From Nesterenkonia lutea (GTDB lineage Bacteria > Actinomycetota > Actinomycetes > Actinomycetales > Micrococcaceae): DNA of 64,000 nucleotides. This document shows positions 1 to 8,819 of the stretch, piece by piece; positions within the stretch are counted from its first letter, which is position 1; every line of letters starts with the position of its first letter. The DNA lies in assembly GCF_014873955.1 (NCBI RefSeq), contig NZ_JADBED010000001.1, positions 558,001-622,000 on the forward strand, read 5' to 3'. A program made the translations under genes and the position numbers. The notes below the pieces were generated by a model. That model did not search any database. It was given only the letters and a program-made list of their open reading frames with translations, and was not told where the DNA came from.

Positions 1-1124
1 TGGTAGGGAACGAAACCAAGTGCACTGAGTTCTTCGTCCGAATACATCGGGTCGTGAACCAACACTGTCGCACTTCGCTTCTTCAGCGCATCTACCGTTG
101 CGAAGACGCCGGAAAAAGCGGTCTCCTTAACTCCGCCACGGTAGGCGGCACCGAGAACGACGACAACGGCACCGCTCAAGTCTCCGTAAGCGCCTTCAAG
201 CAGGCCCACGGTGTACTCGGGCATACCGGCGTTCGCCTCGCGTGCGGCGCGGACAACGGTGGCGGAAGGATCATTCCAGAGGTAAAGGCGCGGGTAGACA
301 GGAATGCAATGGCCACCGACTGCGATTCCTGGCTGGTGAATATGGCTATAGGGCTGCGAGTTGGACGCTTCAATAACCTGGTAGATGTCGATGCCGACTG
401 TGGACGCGAAAGTGGCGAACTGGTTGGCGAGCCCGATGTTCACGTCTCGGTAGGTGGTCTCGGCCAGTTTGGTCAGCTCAGACGCTTCAGCAGACCCTAG
501 GTCCCACACGCCGTTACCTCGGGGAAGGTCGGGCCTGTCATCGAAATCCAGCACAGACTCGTAAAAATCGATAGCACTCTTGGTACCAGTCTCTGACAGT
601 CCGCCTACAAGTTTGGGGTACTTACGCAGGTCTTCGAAGACCCGGCCGGTCAGAACTCTCTCTGGTGAGAAGACTAGATGGAAGTCCTTCCCCTCCAGGA
701 GACCGGACCCTTCCTCGAGCATCGGCTTCCACCGCGTGCGGGTGGTCCCGACAGGGAGCGTGGTTTCATAAGAGACGAGCGTCCCAGGTGTCAGGTGCTT
801 TGCGAGTTCTGTTGTTGCGCTATCCATCCAACCAAAGTCTGGCTTGGCGTCACTGTCAACGAAAAGCGGGACGACTAGCACAACCACATCAGCGTCGGGC
901 ACGGCTTCCGCATAGTCTGTCGTGGCCCGCAGCTTGCCCGCGGGGACCAGTTCTGACAATTTTTGCTGAAGGTGGACCTCGCCGGGGAACGGCTCTACGC
1001 CATTGTTCACGAATTCGACGACCTGGGGGTTAACGTCAACCCCCATCACTTCATGGCCCTTCGATGCGAACTGGGCCGCCAGTGGTAGGCCGATCTTTCC
1101 CAGGGCAATGACAGCTATCTTCAC
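1..1124 (-). CDS. Nucleotide-sugar dehydrogenase (UDP-sugar 6-dehydrogenase family), 3' end cut by window edge
   Basis: Predicted NAD-dependent oxidation of the C6 hydroxyl of a UDP-sugar to a UDP-uronic acid in the cytoplasm. Translated leftward from a GTG at 1124, the frame stays open to base 1. The N-terminus carries a dinucleotide-binding loop (ALGKIGLPLA, first Gly replaced by Ala). Further on are SPERVLTG and YRDVNIGLANQFA. The active-site cysteine lies in VGGHCIPVYP. About 374 codons are present; the family runs 420-440, so little is missing. It is the last gene of a leftward series starting with wecB, separated from its upstream neighbour by about 670 bases. It differs from the WecC at 25.9-27.1 kb, so the locus should make two uronic acids. 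The exact sugar substrate is not readable from sequence. Confidence 0.9.
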   Translation of the reverse strand, partial: MKIAVIALGKIGLPLAAQFASKGHEVMGVDVNPQVVEFVNNGVEPFPGEVHLQQKLSELVPAGKLRATTDYAEAVPDADVVVLVVPLFVDSDAKPDFGWMDSATTELAKHLTPGTLVSYETTLPVGTTRTRWKPMLEEGSGLLEGKDFHLVFSPERVLTGRVFEDLRKYPKLVGGLSETGTKSAIDFYESVLDFDDRPDLPRGNGVWDLGSAEASELTKLAETTYRDVNIGLANQFATFASTVGIDIYQVIEASNSQPYSHIHQPGIAVGGHCIPVYPRLYLWNDPSATVVRAAREANAGMPEYTVGLLEGAYGDLSGAVVVVLGAAYRGGVKETAFSGVFATVDALKKRSATVLVHDPMYSDEELSALGFVPY

Positions 1125-1795
1125 GGTGGAATGACCTTTTCTAAGTAGGTGGGCGATGCGGCTCCTGGCTCCAGAAACTAAGCCTACCGCTAGACGGGAC
1201 GGAATAGCTCTTCCCAGTCTGCGAGGAGTTGTGTTCGGGGCTTCATCGAGAGAAATCCGTGGCTACCGGACAAGAAACCCCGTACCCGGGCCAGCCGACA
1301 TTTATCGGGGGCCTCGCCGCTCACCCGGCCCCGCTGCTCCACCCGGACGAGACGTGGCTATCTCTCTTCCTTCGACGGGCCAGAGAGAACCGTCGGCCGG
1401 GTTCGATGCGCGTCCCGCGCAGACTCTCCATGCTGTTGCTGTGCTGCGGCACTATCTACACCGGCGGAGACGTCTGTACCGGGGCTCAAGACGCCTACCG
1501 GTTCGAGTTGCGCAGACCAGTTGGCACATCATTCCACGCACTCGACCCTTTCAAGCCCCCTTGGAAACACCCGGCACTGATCCTTGCTTGGTTCGAGGAT
1601 CTTTCCCATGAACTCAGGCGGGTAGCTCGGCAGATTTGGCATTACCTGATCTCTCGCGGCCGCGACGACGAAGACGAACCTGTCCTGGCGCGCCCTAGTG
1701 GTAGTCGCTGTGCGTACTGCGGCCGATGGCTCCACCAAACGCGACCCAGGATGATTCGACGCTCCGTTACCTTTGCCTGGCGCAGTCAGGCCAGA
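1125..1795. other. Gene-poor gap of about 670 bases
   Basis: No convincing gene. A 69-codon minus-strand frame (1529-1738) and several plus-strand frames are open, but none resembles a known family. The plus-strand frames also run into the antisense of the Asn-synthetase-like gene. A weak inverted repeat (GCCTG/CAGGC) lies near 1775-1791, just past that gene's stop, without a T-run. The gap is long for this compact region and may hold a decayed gene as well as the promoter of the dehydrogenase. Confidence 0.4.
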
Positions 1796-3547
1796 TCAAG
1801 AGACACGAGCCCAGAGTGCCCGACGCATGTGCTCGAGGTGGGCGACGTGGTCGGGGATGGCATCCAGCGTGTAGGCGTGGTGCAGGATTGTCTCGTGGCC
1901 CCGGTGCCCTTCCCCCATGTACACGGCTTCCTCAAGCTCGTGCATCTTCGCCGGATCGAAGTATCGCTTCCAGCGCGAACGGTCCTGCAGTAGGTGCTCC
2001 ATGTAACCGGGCGCAGTCTCCCAGCTTCGGTTCGCCTTGGCCTTGTTGATCGTTGTCGACTCCGCGAGCGTCGACTTGTAGTAGGGGATATCCTCCCAGC
2101 TGGGGATCAGCGCCCCGGCGAGCTTGCGTTGCATCAGCCGGTCGACGCGCTGCTCGGGCGTGAGATCCAAGCTGGTCCGGACGAAGACGGGGTTGAGGAG
2201 CAGGATGAAATACGCGGCACCCATCTGGTTGTTGATCCACCGGCGGTATTTCGATGTCATTTGGAACACGTTCAGAGCGGTCGCGTCAGTGTGCCCCATG
2301 TCTATCGTGAACTGCTTGCACCGCTCGAGATACGCCACGGCGTTCGGCCTGGACTCGGCGGTATTGTAGCGTCCCGGAAATTGTTTGAAGAGCTTGTCAA
2401 CAGGATGACTGAGCTTCCTAACCGCTTCCAGCGTTGCCTCGGTCGCGTAGTGGATTCCATGCATTACCTCGCCATTGGCACCGCCGATCGTGAGGCGGCC
2501 GCGCCTAGGGGGCATGCGAACGGGGCCCTTGAGGTTACCCGTCGCGAAGTCGCCATCCCACATCAGCATCGCGGTCCGTAGGCGGTCCTCCATGGAGAAC
2601 TCAGCGTACTCCGCGACGTTCGACTCCTTGATCTTGTACGTGATCCCGCGGTCCTCGAGCGAGATCTTCTCGTCGAGAGCGTCCATCAGTTGCTGCGCGA
2701 TGGCAACCTCGCCTGGCAACGTCCCGTTGGTGATGACACGGGCCGGTTTGCCGCCTGCGATCCAAGCGGCGGCGGTCACCCGTGAGTCCTGTCCGCCAGA
2801 CAAGTGGACCGCGGGAGGCTCCACCGCGATCGCACCACAGTTCGAGGCGGACAGCCGCAAGGAATCGGCGACGGCCTGAAAGTCGGGCTCGACCTCACGG
2901 TACCCGAACCATTCCTTGGGGGAGGAGTAGGTACGCCGGTGAGCCACTCCATCGGCGCTAACGGAGACGACTTCGGCGGCACCGAGGCGGGTGATCTGTT
3001 CCATCGGGGAGTTGTTCTCCGGCCAGAAGCCGATTTGGGCTTGGACGTCACAACCGTACTCGTCGACCGTGAGCGGCTCGGAGCAGAACAGCGAAACCAT
3101 GGCGATCTGGTTGCCGACCACCACGAAATCGTCATTGTGGACGTAGTAGCTGCGGCCGAAGCCGAAGAGGTCGTTCCAGGCTTCGAGACTACCGTCGCGG
3201 CTCAGTTGGATTCCAAAGTATCCGGGGTGCACCGACCGCCGACCAGCGTCATCCCGTAGCGTGCGCAACGTCCACTCGGTCCACGCTTCCTCCGCGACTT
3301 CCTCGACGTACGAGACCGGTGGTTGGGAGAGCGCGAGTACATCGCCATCGGACTCAATCCAGGTCGGCGCCTTCCAGATCCCGTCGGCCGCTCGGGCGTT
3401 GAACACCGCTCGGTCTTCGGTCACGAGGCTGGCGCCGTTCGTTGTGTCGTACGCTTCCCCGCCTCGGCGGAGCGCTTCTTCCCAGATCGCCGGCAGGAGG
3501 TTGCGCCCGCGCTGCGAGAGCGCGGCCACGCAAAAGTTGACGTTCAC
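1796..3547 (-). CDS. Asparagine-synthetase-like adenylating ligase, no N-terminal glutaminase cysteine
   Basis: A 583-residue protein with an Asn_synthase domain. The ATP-pyrophosphatase loop reads LSGGQDSR near residue 250. The N-terminal third resembles the Ntn half of class-B asparagine synthetases, but the mature chain starts MNVNF, so the catalytic Cys-2 is absent. In the known family this is typical of beta-lactam-synthetase-type members, which adenylate a carboxylate without using glutamine. Start GTG at 3547; an in-frame ATG is not available nearby. It lies between a GT4 gene and a UDP-sugar dehydrogenase on the same strand, which suggests it modifies a uronic or sialic acid carboxylate of the glycan. 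That role is inference. A paralogue is at 28628-30361. Confidence 0.75.
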   Translation of the reverse strand: MNVNFCVAALSQRGRNLLPAIWEEALRRGGEAYDTTNGASLVTEDRAVFNARAADGIWKAPTWIESDGDVLALSQPPVSYVEEVAEEAWTEWTLRTLRDDAGRRSVHPGYFGIQLSRDGSLEAWNDLFGFGRSYYVHNDDFVVVGNQIAMVSLFCSEPLTVDEYGCDVQAQIGFWPENNSPMEQITRLGAAEVVSVSADGVAHRRTYSSPKEWFGYREVEPDFQAVADSLRLSASNCGAIAVEPPAVHLSGGQDSRVTAAAWIAGGKPARVITNGTLPGEVAIAQQLMDALDEKISLEDRGITYKIKESNVAEYAEFSMEDRLRTAMLMWDGDFATGNLKGPVRMPPRRGRLTIGGANGEVMHGIHYATEATLEAVRKLSHPVDKLFKQFPGRYNTAESRPNAVAYLERCKQFTIDMGHTDATALNVFQMTSKYRRWINNQMGAAYFILLLNPVFVRTSLDLTPEQRVDRLMQRKLAGALIPSWEDIPYYKSTLAESTTINKAKANRSWETAPGYMEHLLQDRSRWKRYFDPAKMHELEEAVYMGEGHRGHETILHHAYTLDAIPDHVAHLEHMRRALWARVS

Positions 3548-3885
3548 TGTCGATCATCGCCTTTCACTCGCACGGTGCCTCTCGCGGCACGGGGACTTGC
3601 CAGTCAGTCAGATGTAACCTTCCACAGTGTCTTGTTCGGTAACCCACCAATCCCTGTGAGTGAGGCCCAGGCCCGCAACCCCTCGCAGACCGCAAGGAGC
3701 TGCTACATACCGTCTAATACAGCAGGTCGGACGAGGGTCTATTCCTTATCCCTTGGGTGGTCTCGGGAGACGGGTTTCGGCTAGGTGGCGCCACAGGGCC
3801 CTATCGTAGAGGGGGCACGACCCCCAGGACATACAGTGTCCGTAATCGCCCGATACTTATCCTCAAATTGAGCTCTCTGCGACGG
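3548..3885. other. Intergenic, no gene seen
   Basis: About 340 bases between the Asn-synthetase-like gene and the GT4 gene, both leftward. All six frames were considered; the only long plus-strand frames continue from antisense of the neighbours. It probably carries the promoter of the Asn-synthetase-like gene, but I could not identify a convincing -35/-10 pair. Confidence 0.4.
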
Positions 3886-5370
3886 TCAGGCGTCCTTGGT
3901 GGCGGTTGCGAGTGTGCCTGCAATGCGCTCGGCTTCAGAAATCAGGATCAGTCTCTCGCGTTCCCATGTGTTACAGCGCCCAAATTCCGCAGCCGCGCGC
4001 CGGTACATCTCGCGATCCGAAGGAGTGAGAATCTTTGTCACGGCGGCAGCTAACCCCTGAGGGTCAAAGGGGTCGTAGACCGCTGCGCACCCCTCGTCTC
4101 GTGCGATGCGCCGCAATTCCGGCAGATCAGACGCCACGAATGGGATTCCCGCGCCGGTGTACTCGAAAACCTTGTTAGGCAGGGCCAGGAAGTTGTTGGT
4201 CGACACTGGCTGATAAGGAATAACCCCGACTGCTGCTGCGGCCGTGTATCCCGCGAGTTCGTGCGGCAACACGGCTGGAATGAAGTGCACACGGTCTACG
4301 AGGCCTAATTCTTCGACCTGTCTCCCCAGTGACTCCCGTTCGCGGCCGCTCCCCACAAGGACCGTATGTGCGCCTTCGGGGAAGTCGGCCGAAGCCGCGA
4401 CAAGGACGTCAAGTCCTCGCCCCTGTGCAAGACCACCTTGGTAAAGCACAATCGACGCACCGCGCGGGAGGTCAAGCAGTTGGTGGATGTCCACAGGGCT
4501 GTCCAAGGTATCTTGTGGAACGGCAGGCCCGCAGTTCCGCAGCACCGTCCCCTCCACTCCGTAGCGATCCCGGTAGACGTCCCGGATGGACTGGTTCACA
4601 ACGACGACGCTGTCTGCTCGACGCATGAACAGAGCTTCGATAGGTTGAAGCAGTCGCTTCTCGTATCCCTTGAACGACGTGCTTTCCAGATACAACTCGT
4701 GACAGTCGTGCAGGTGAGGACGCCGTAGGCGCGTAGCTGCAATGTTTGCCCCGACGAGTCCCGGGAGGTCCGAGCTGACCACGAGATCGGGCGACAGTCC
4801 TTGTACGTAACGTGCAGACAGATTCCAGAACTCGACGAACCTGTTGATCCGGTGAAACACTCGGAAAAGAGCGCGTGCCCGCGTGTCGCGAAGTTTCCTG
4901 AGTGCACGCCCCGTGCGGATGAACCGCCTGCGCGTGCGTCTCCAGGTACGCAGAAAGAAGCGGCCCGTGCGAACGGCGCGCTTAGACGTAAGCACTTCGA
5001 CGAGTGGTTGGAGCACCGAGGGGGCCGAGTGTGCAATCCTTGGGCGGTTTGCTTTTTGGGATCTTCGCAGGACTGACGCTGCTTTCTCTGCATCCCATCT
5101 TGCGCGTCTTTCTCGATTCTGAATAGTAACCCAGTTGGTATACCTAACGGAAAGAGACTTCGGATCTAGGAATTCCACACGGAGATTCGGATGCTCTAGC
5201 CCGACGAGGAAATCGTCACGGGGTCGCGAGTTAACGATGATGACCTCGGTGCCCATCTCAAGGAACGTAATGATGTTGCGTCGTATGCGCCCTCGAATCT
5301 GCGGCTTCATAGCCACAACAACGACACGCTTCCTTCTAGCGGGGGCCTGTCCGTGTTTCGTCTCAAGCAT
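3886..5370 (-). CDS. Glycosyltransferase, GT-B fold, family 4-like
   Basis: A 494-residue cytoplasmic glycosyltransferase predicted to add a sugar to a lipid-linked glycan. The N-terminal half has RVVVVAMKPQIRGRIRRN, an acceptor-side Rossmann strand. A basic linker follows around residues 110-180. The donor-binding half shows YQGGLAQGRGLDVLV and HTVLVGSGRERE, and then the PNKVFEYTGAGIPFVAS segment, which matches the usual GT4 donor-site region. The ATG at 5370 overlaps the stop of the upstream small ORF by eight bases (ATG-CT-TGA type), suggesting coupled translation. Donor and linkage cannot be assigned. Confidence 0.85.
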   Translation of the reverse strand: MLETKHGQAPARRKRVVVVAMKPQIRGRIRRNIITFLEMGTEVIIVNSRPRDDFLVGLEHPNLRVEFLDPKSLSVRYTNWVTIQNRERRARWDAEKAASVLRRSQKANRPRIAHSAPSVLQPLVEVLTSKRAVRTGRFFLRTWRRTRRRFIRTGRALRKLRDTRARALFRVFHRINRFVEFWNLSARYVQGLSPDLVVSSDLPGLVGANIAATRLRRPHLHDCHELYLESTSFKGYEKRLLQPIEALFMRRADSVVVVNQSIRDVYRDRYGVEGTVLRNCGPAVPQDTLDSPVDIHQLLDLPRGASIVLYQGGLAQGRGLDVLVAASADFPEGAHTVLVGSGRERESLGRQVEELGLVDRVHFIPAVLPHELAGYTAAAAVGVIPYQPVSTNNFLALPNKVFEYTGAGIPFVASDLPELRRIARDEGCAAVYDPFDPQGLAAAVTKILTPSDREMYRRAAAEFGRCNTWERERLILISEAERIAGTLATATKDA

Positions 5371-5776
5371 GATGGGGCTTTCGGTTCCGACGAACGGTTA
5401 CCAGGACAGCCACCAAACCAAGTGCACGATGCTTGTTGCCACGGAATGGTTTGAACTCCACGCGTCCTCCAACGGCTAGTGTCGCATCTAGCGGGAGACG
5501 CTCGGCTCGGAACTGAGTCATGCCTAACGGGACAGGGGTTACTCCGCGCAACTGTGGCGATGAACTGTCCATGGGGCCCGTTTCAGATTCTAGGAGGGAA
5601 CGTCGCTCGACTGGAGACCGACGTAGCTTCATATCATCGGCGACGAGACGCACCGATCCCGGAAAATACTGGTCAAACGTGTTGGACTTCTGAACTTGTG
5701 CAACCGCCATGTCACGAAGTTCCCCATTGGTTGATCTCACAGATTCCTCGACTCGTTGATCGGCCACGTACCGCAC
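5363..5776 (-). CDS. Small hypothetical protein coupled to GT4
   Basis: A 137-residue frame from a GTG at 5776 (alternatively an internal ATG at the MAVAQVQ segment). I do not recognise the family. The chain is soluble-looking and mixed, with a basic C-terminus containing VEFKPFRGNKHRALG followed by a short hydrophobic stretch. It lies between wecB and the GT4 gene on the same strand, and its stop overlaps the GT4 start by eight bases. That arrangement is the main argument that it is translated. It could be the surviving C-terminal part of a longer glycan gene. Confidence 0.4.
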   Translation of the reverse strand: MRYVADQRVEESVRSTNGELRDMAVAQVQKSNTFDQYFPGSVRLVADDMKLRRSPVERRSLLESETGPMDSSSPQLRGVTPVPLGMTQFRAERLPLDATLAVGGRVEFKPFRGNKHRALGLVAVLVTVRRNRKPHHA

Positions 5777-5863
5777 GTCCCTGACTTCCGCCTACGTGGT
5801 GGTCGGGGGTGGAACCGCAAGTTTCGCTCGGGCTCCAATCGTTGCCTACTGAGTAGGCGAAGC

Positions 5864-6937
5864 TCACTCCCTACGTCCCGTTCTCGCTCCCTGTAGGAGA
5901 GCCGTAACGACGCGTTGCGCTGCTTGTCCTGACCCGTACGGCGCTGCAGCCGTGGGAACAGGTTGCGGCCTGGTGACTGCGGCGCGCAACTGGCTTAGGT
6001 CTTCCGATACGAGAACATTCCAGCCTAAGTCTACTGTTTCTACCCACTCAGTTTCTGGGCGCACCGTGGTGCAGGGAACGCGCAGGAGAAACGCCTCCTT
6101 TTGCAGCCCTCCAGAATCCGTCACCACGCCTGCTGAGTGTTGAACCGCGTTGATCAGTTGAGGGTAGGCCAGCGGCGATATTGGCAGCAGAGCCCCAGCA
6201 TCCAATCGGATGCCGTGCTGTTCCGCGCAAGCGCGTAGTCTTGGATGAGCGAGGAGTAGGACAGGTTTATCGAGCTGAGACAGCTCAGTGAGGATAGCTC
6301 CAAGGCGTCCAGGGTCGTCCGTGTTGTCCGGTCGGTGGATGGTCCCCACGTAGTATGCGCCGGGTTCGAGTCCTGTGGGCGGTCCTGGTTCGTAGTCGCC
6401 CTTGCTGCGCGTCAGGAAAAGCACGTCCGTCATGACATCACCTACAAGCACACTACGGTCTGCAAGACCTTCGGACGCTAGATGTGTCATCGCAACTTCA
6501 GTGGGTGCTAGAAGAAGGTCGGCTGCGTGGTCGGTCAAAACTCTGTTGTGCTCTTCTGGCATCCGTCGATTAAATGACCGAAGTCCGGCCTCGAGATGAG
6601 CGACCGGAATATGCATCTTGACCGCCGCAAGTGCTGCTGCGAGAGTCGAGTTGGTATCACCGTAAACCAGGACCCAATCAGGATTCACCTGCCCGAATAC
6701 TTCTTCGAGCCCAGTCAGCATCGTCCCTGTTTGTCGACCATGCGCTCCCGATCCAACCTCAAGATTGAAATCCGGTGCGGGTATGCCGAGGTCTCGGAAA
6801 AAAACGTCCGACATCAGTTCATCATAGTGCTGACCCGTGTGGGCGATGAGATGCTCAGCTTCTCCTTTCATGGCCGATGCTATTGGAGCCAACTTCACAA
6901 ACTGAGGCCGGGCACCGACCACACTAAGAATACGCAT
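5864..6937 (-). CDS. wecB: UDP-N-acetylglucosamine 2-epimerase (non-hydrolysing)
   Basis: Interconverts UDP-GlcNAc and UDP-ManNAc in the cytoplasm, the first committed step to ManNAcA-containing polymers. The 357-residue length matches the family. Motifs run in order: GARPQFVKLAP near residue 8, HTGQHYDELMS near 33, GDTNSTLAAALAA near 95, HLEAGLRSFNRRMPEEHNR near 115, and DSGGLQKEA near 275. No hydrolysing NeuC-type features were noted. It is the first gene of the leftward series. Its product would feed the WecC dehydrogenase at 25862-27097. Confidence 0.95.
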   Translation of the reverse strand: MRILSVVGARPQFVKLAPIASAMKGEAEHLIAHTGQHYDELMSDVFFRDLGIPAPDFNLEVGSGAHGRQTGTMLTGLEEVFGQVNPDWVLVYGDTNSTLAAALAAVKMHIPVAHLEAGLRSFNRRMPEEHNRVLTDHAADLLLAPTEVAMTHLASEGLADRSVLVGDVMTDVLFLTRSKGDYEPGPPTGLEPGAYYVGTIHRPDNTDDPGRLGAILTELSQLDKPVLLLAHPRLRACAEQHGIRLDAGALLPISPLAYPQLINAVQHSAGVVTDSGGLQKEAFLLRVPCTTVRPETEWVETVDLGWNVLVSEDLSQLRAAVTRPQPVPTAAAPYGSGQAAQRVVTALLQGARTGRRE

Positions 6938-7313
6938 GGCCCCAGCCTATCTGACCGGAGACTCGATTCTTCAGGAAGCTCGGTTGACTACATGGCCGCT
7001 GAGGAATGCGGAGAACAGACTCTGTTGCCGAAGAGCTACTCCGAAGACGTCCAAGCCCCGGGCCGAAGCGTATCGGTCTTGGCGAAGCAGTCCGTTGGTG
7101 TTCCCAGTGCATCCTCGTTGCCCCGGGGAGCGGAGGTCCCCGAAATAGACTGGAGTGCCTGATGTGACCTTGAACTGAGTGCATTCGGGACGAGGAACAC
7201 GACTGTGCGGTGTGGTCTAGGACGCATCCCTGCGGCCCCTCGGTGCGATAAGCTCGCCCCACCGGTCACCTGAACGGACGACTGCAACCCGGTGCGACCG
7301 TCGAAAGAGAGCG
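6938..7313. other. Divergent intergenic region
   Basis: About 375 bases between the start of wecB (leftward) and the start of the gene at 7314 (rightward), so it should hold both promoters. Short open frames exist on both strands, but none has a recognisable product. I could not identify a clear sigma-70 -35/-10 pair. Confidence 0.4.
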
Positions 7314-8819
7314 ATGAACCACGACTCCATATCGTTCGACACGGTTGAGCCGATCAGCCATAGGACCGCCGATATCCGGGACGCTTACGACCAGATCACG
7401 CGCCGCGGGCTCGAGGTGGCGGGTGGGGATATTGAGTGCAACCCCGGGTACCGGTCTAATGAGAACGGGCACTTCGCCTGGGACATGTCTCTGCTCGTCC
7501 GCGCAGCGTGCCTGACCTGGCGCGTGACCCGCGACCCGCTGCACCTGCAACAAGCCGTTACCTGGGCGCGGCACATGGTTGAGCGTACTGACGAAGCATT
7601 AGGCCTGGTGAACTGGCGGGGATGTAGCGGACCGGTTTGGTCCGCAGGCTCCCGCTACACCGCGGGAACGGCGAGAGTCGGGGCGATCGGCGGCACACCG
7701 ATCCGCATACAGGCTGTTGCTGACCGCGTGATTATCGAACGTCCTAGCGAGACCACGGCTATTGTCCGGGCTGTCCGTGAGGGTGGCCGTACCTGGTCGT
7801 CCCCCGTTGTCTCTTTGCTCCCGAAGGAGCACAACTACTTGCCCGACGTCTTGGGACGGCTCAGCGCCAGCTTCTCGGTCCAAGTGCGAGGCTTGCCCGC
7901 TCCCGTCGATCTCACCTCACTGATCCCGGGGGAATACTCTCTAGAGCCCCAGATGGCCGCCCACTTTGTCCACACCGGGATGATCGTCCGGTCCCTGTTG
8001 TGCGTCACCCAAGAACTCGAGTCCGCAGGATCGAACGCAATAGACGTTACTATCACTCCTGGCGAGCTGCTCGCCGCCGGGAAACGGGCTCTACTCTTCC
8101 ATGACGACGAAATTCGCACCCGTTCCGGTCAGGCTTGGTACATCACGCCCGTAGACTTCCCCGGCAGGCGGCTCGGCCTCGAGCTACCACACAACCACGT
8201 TGTCGACGCGGCGACTGCCTTCCTGATCCTCGGCCGTCGCCTGGGCGACAAGAGCCTGCACAATCACGGGGCCTCGCTCACTCGAAGGTTCCTCAGCGAG
8301 ATCGAGGCCTATCGGTCCGGGGCGTTACGGCATCCGTGGTTCTACTATCCTGTCACCAGCGAAATCTTCTCCGGAGTGACTCGAGACGAACCGATGGCCG
8401 AACGGAGTGTCCCTGCCGTACCGCGAGGTGAGGACAGCTCACACGCTACGATGCGCGTACGAGCCCTGACAGAGTGGAAAGCCTTTGACAGCAGACTCGT
8501 CCCAGACAGGCTGCTAAGCACGGTCGCGCTGTCATTCCGCCGGCATTACATGTCCAACAGCGAGGGCGTCGTCACTCTCCGGTGGCTTCCCGGAGATGGG
8601 AAGGACTCCCCTCGGCGCGGCCGCACAGATGCCTACGCCGGCGCCTGGGGGACCCTGTCCCCATGGGACCCCAGCATCAAACGACGCATCAACTCGATGG
8701 CGCACCACCACCCCCCGACGGAAATCTTCGGCGCGACGGTACTCTCCGCCGCGGAGATCTTCGCCATGAATGCAGGTATCCCTACTTATGCTTCTTCGGA
8801 TCGAACCGCTCGAGCGTGA
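7314..8819 (+). CDS. Unrecognised glycan-active protein, probably helical-barrel fold
   Basis: A 501-residue protein with no signal peptide or membrane segment. I do not recognise an exact family. The spacing of Trp, His and Tyr in GHFAWDMSLLVRAA, PHNHVVDAATAFLILG and GEDSSHATMRVRALTEW resembles alpha/alpha-toroid polysaccharide lyases, hydrolases and epimerases. ATG 7314 follows an AAGAGAG ribosome-binding site. Its last 38 bases overlap the tail of the oppositely oriented C5-epimerase-like gene. Neighbours with C5-epimerase and heparinase-like folds support a role on uronate-containing glycan. Function is inference. Confidence 0.65.
   Translation: MNHDSISFDTVEPISHRTADIRDAYDQITRRGLEVAGGDIECNPGYRSNENGHFAWDMSLLVRAACLTWRVTRDPLHLQQAVTWARHMVERTDEALGLVNWRGCSGPVWSAGSRYTAGTARVGAIGGTPIRIQAVADRVIIERPSETTAIVRAVREGGRTWSSPVVSLLPKEHNYLPDVLGRLSASFSVQVRGLPAPVDLTSLIPGEYSLEPQMAAHFVHTGMIVRSLLCVTQELESAGSNAIDVTITPGELLAAGKRALLFHDDEIRTRSGQAWYITPVDFPGRRLGLELPHNHVVDAATAFLILGRRLGDKSLHNHGASLTRRFLSEIEAYRSGALRHPWFYYPVTSEIFSGVTRDEPMAERSVPAVPRGEDSSHATMRVRALTEWKAFDSRLVPDRLLSTVALSFRRHYMSNSEGVVTLRWLPGDGKDSPRRGRTDAYAGAWGTLSPWDPSIKRRINSMAHHHPPTEIFGATVLSAAEIFAMNAGIPTYASSDRTARA

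Noticed and set aside
1229..1993. A 254-codon plus-strand frame spanning the gap and the Asn-synthetase-like gene's 3' end
   Set aside because: It is antisense to a supported gene for a third of its length and shows no motif; kept only as part of the gap description.
1796..3547. Lasso-peptide maturation gene, since Asn-synthetase-like enzymes occur in those clusters
   Set aside because: No precursor peptide, RRE or transglutaminase-like leader peptidase was found nearby; all neighbours are glycan genes.
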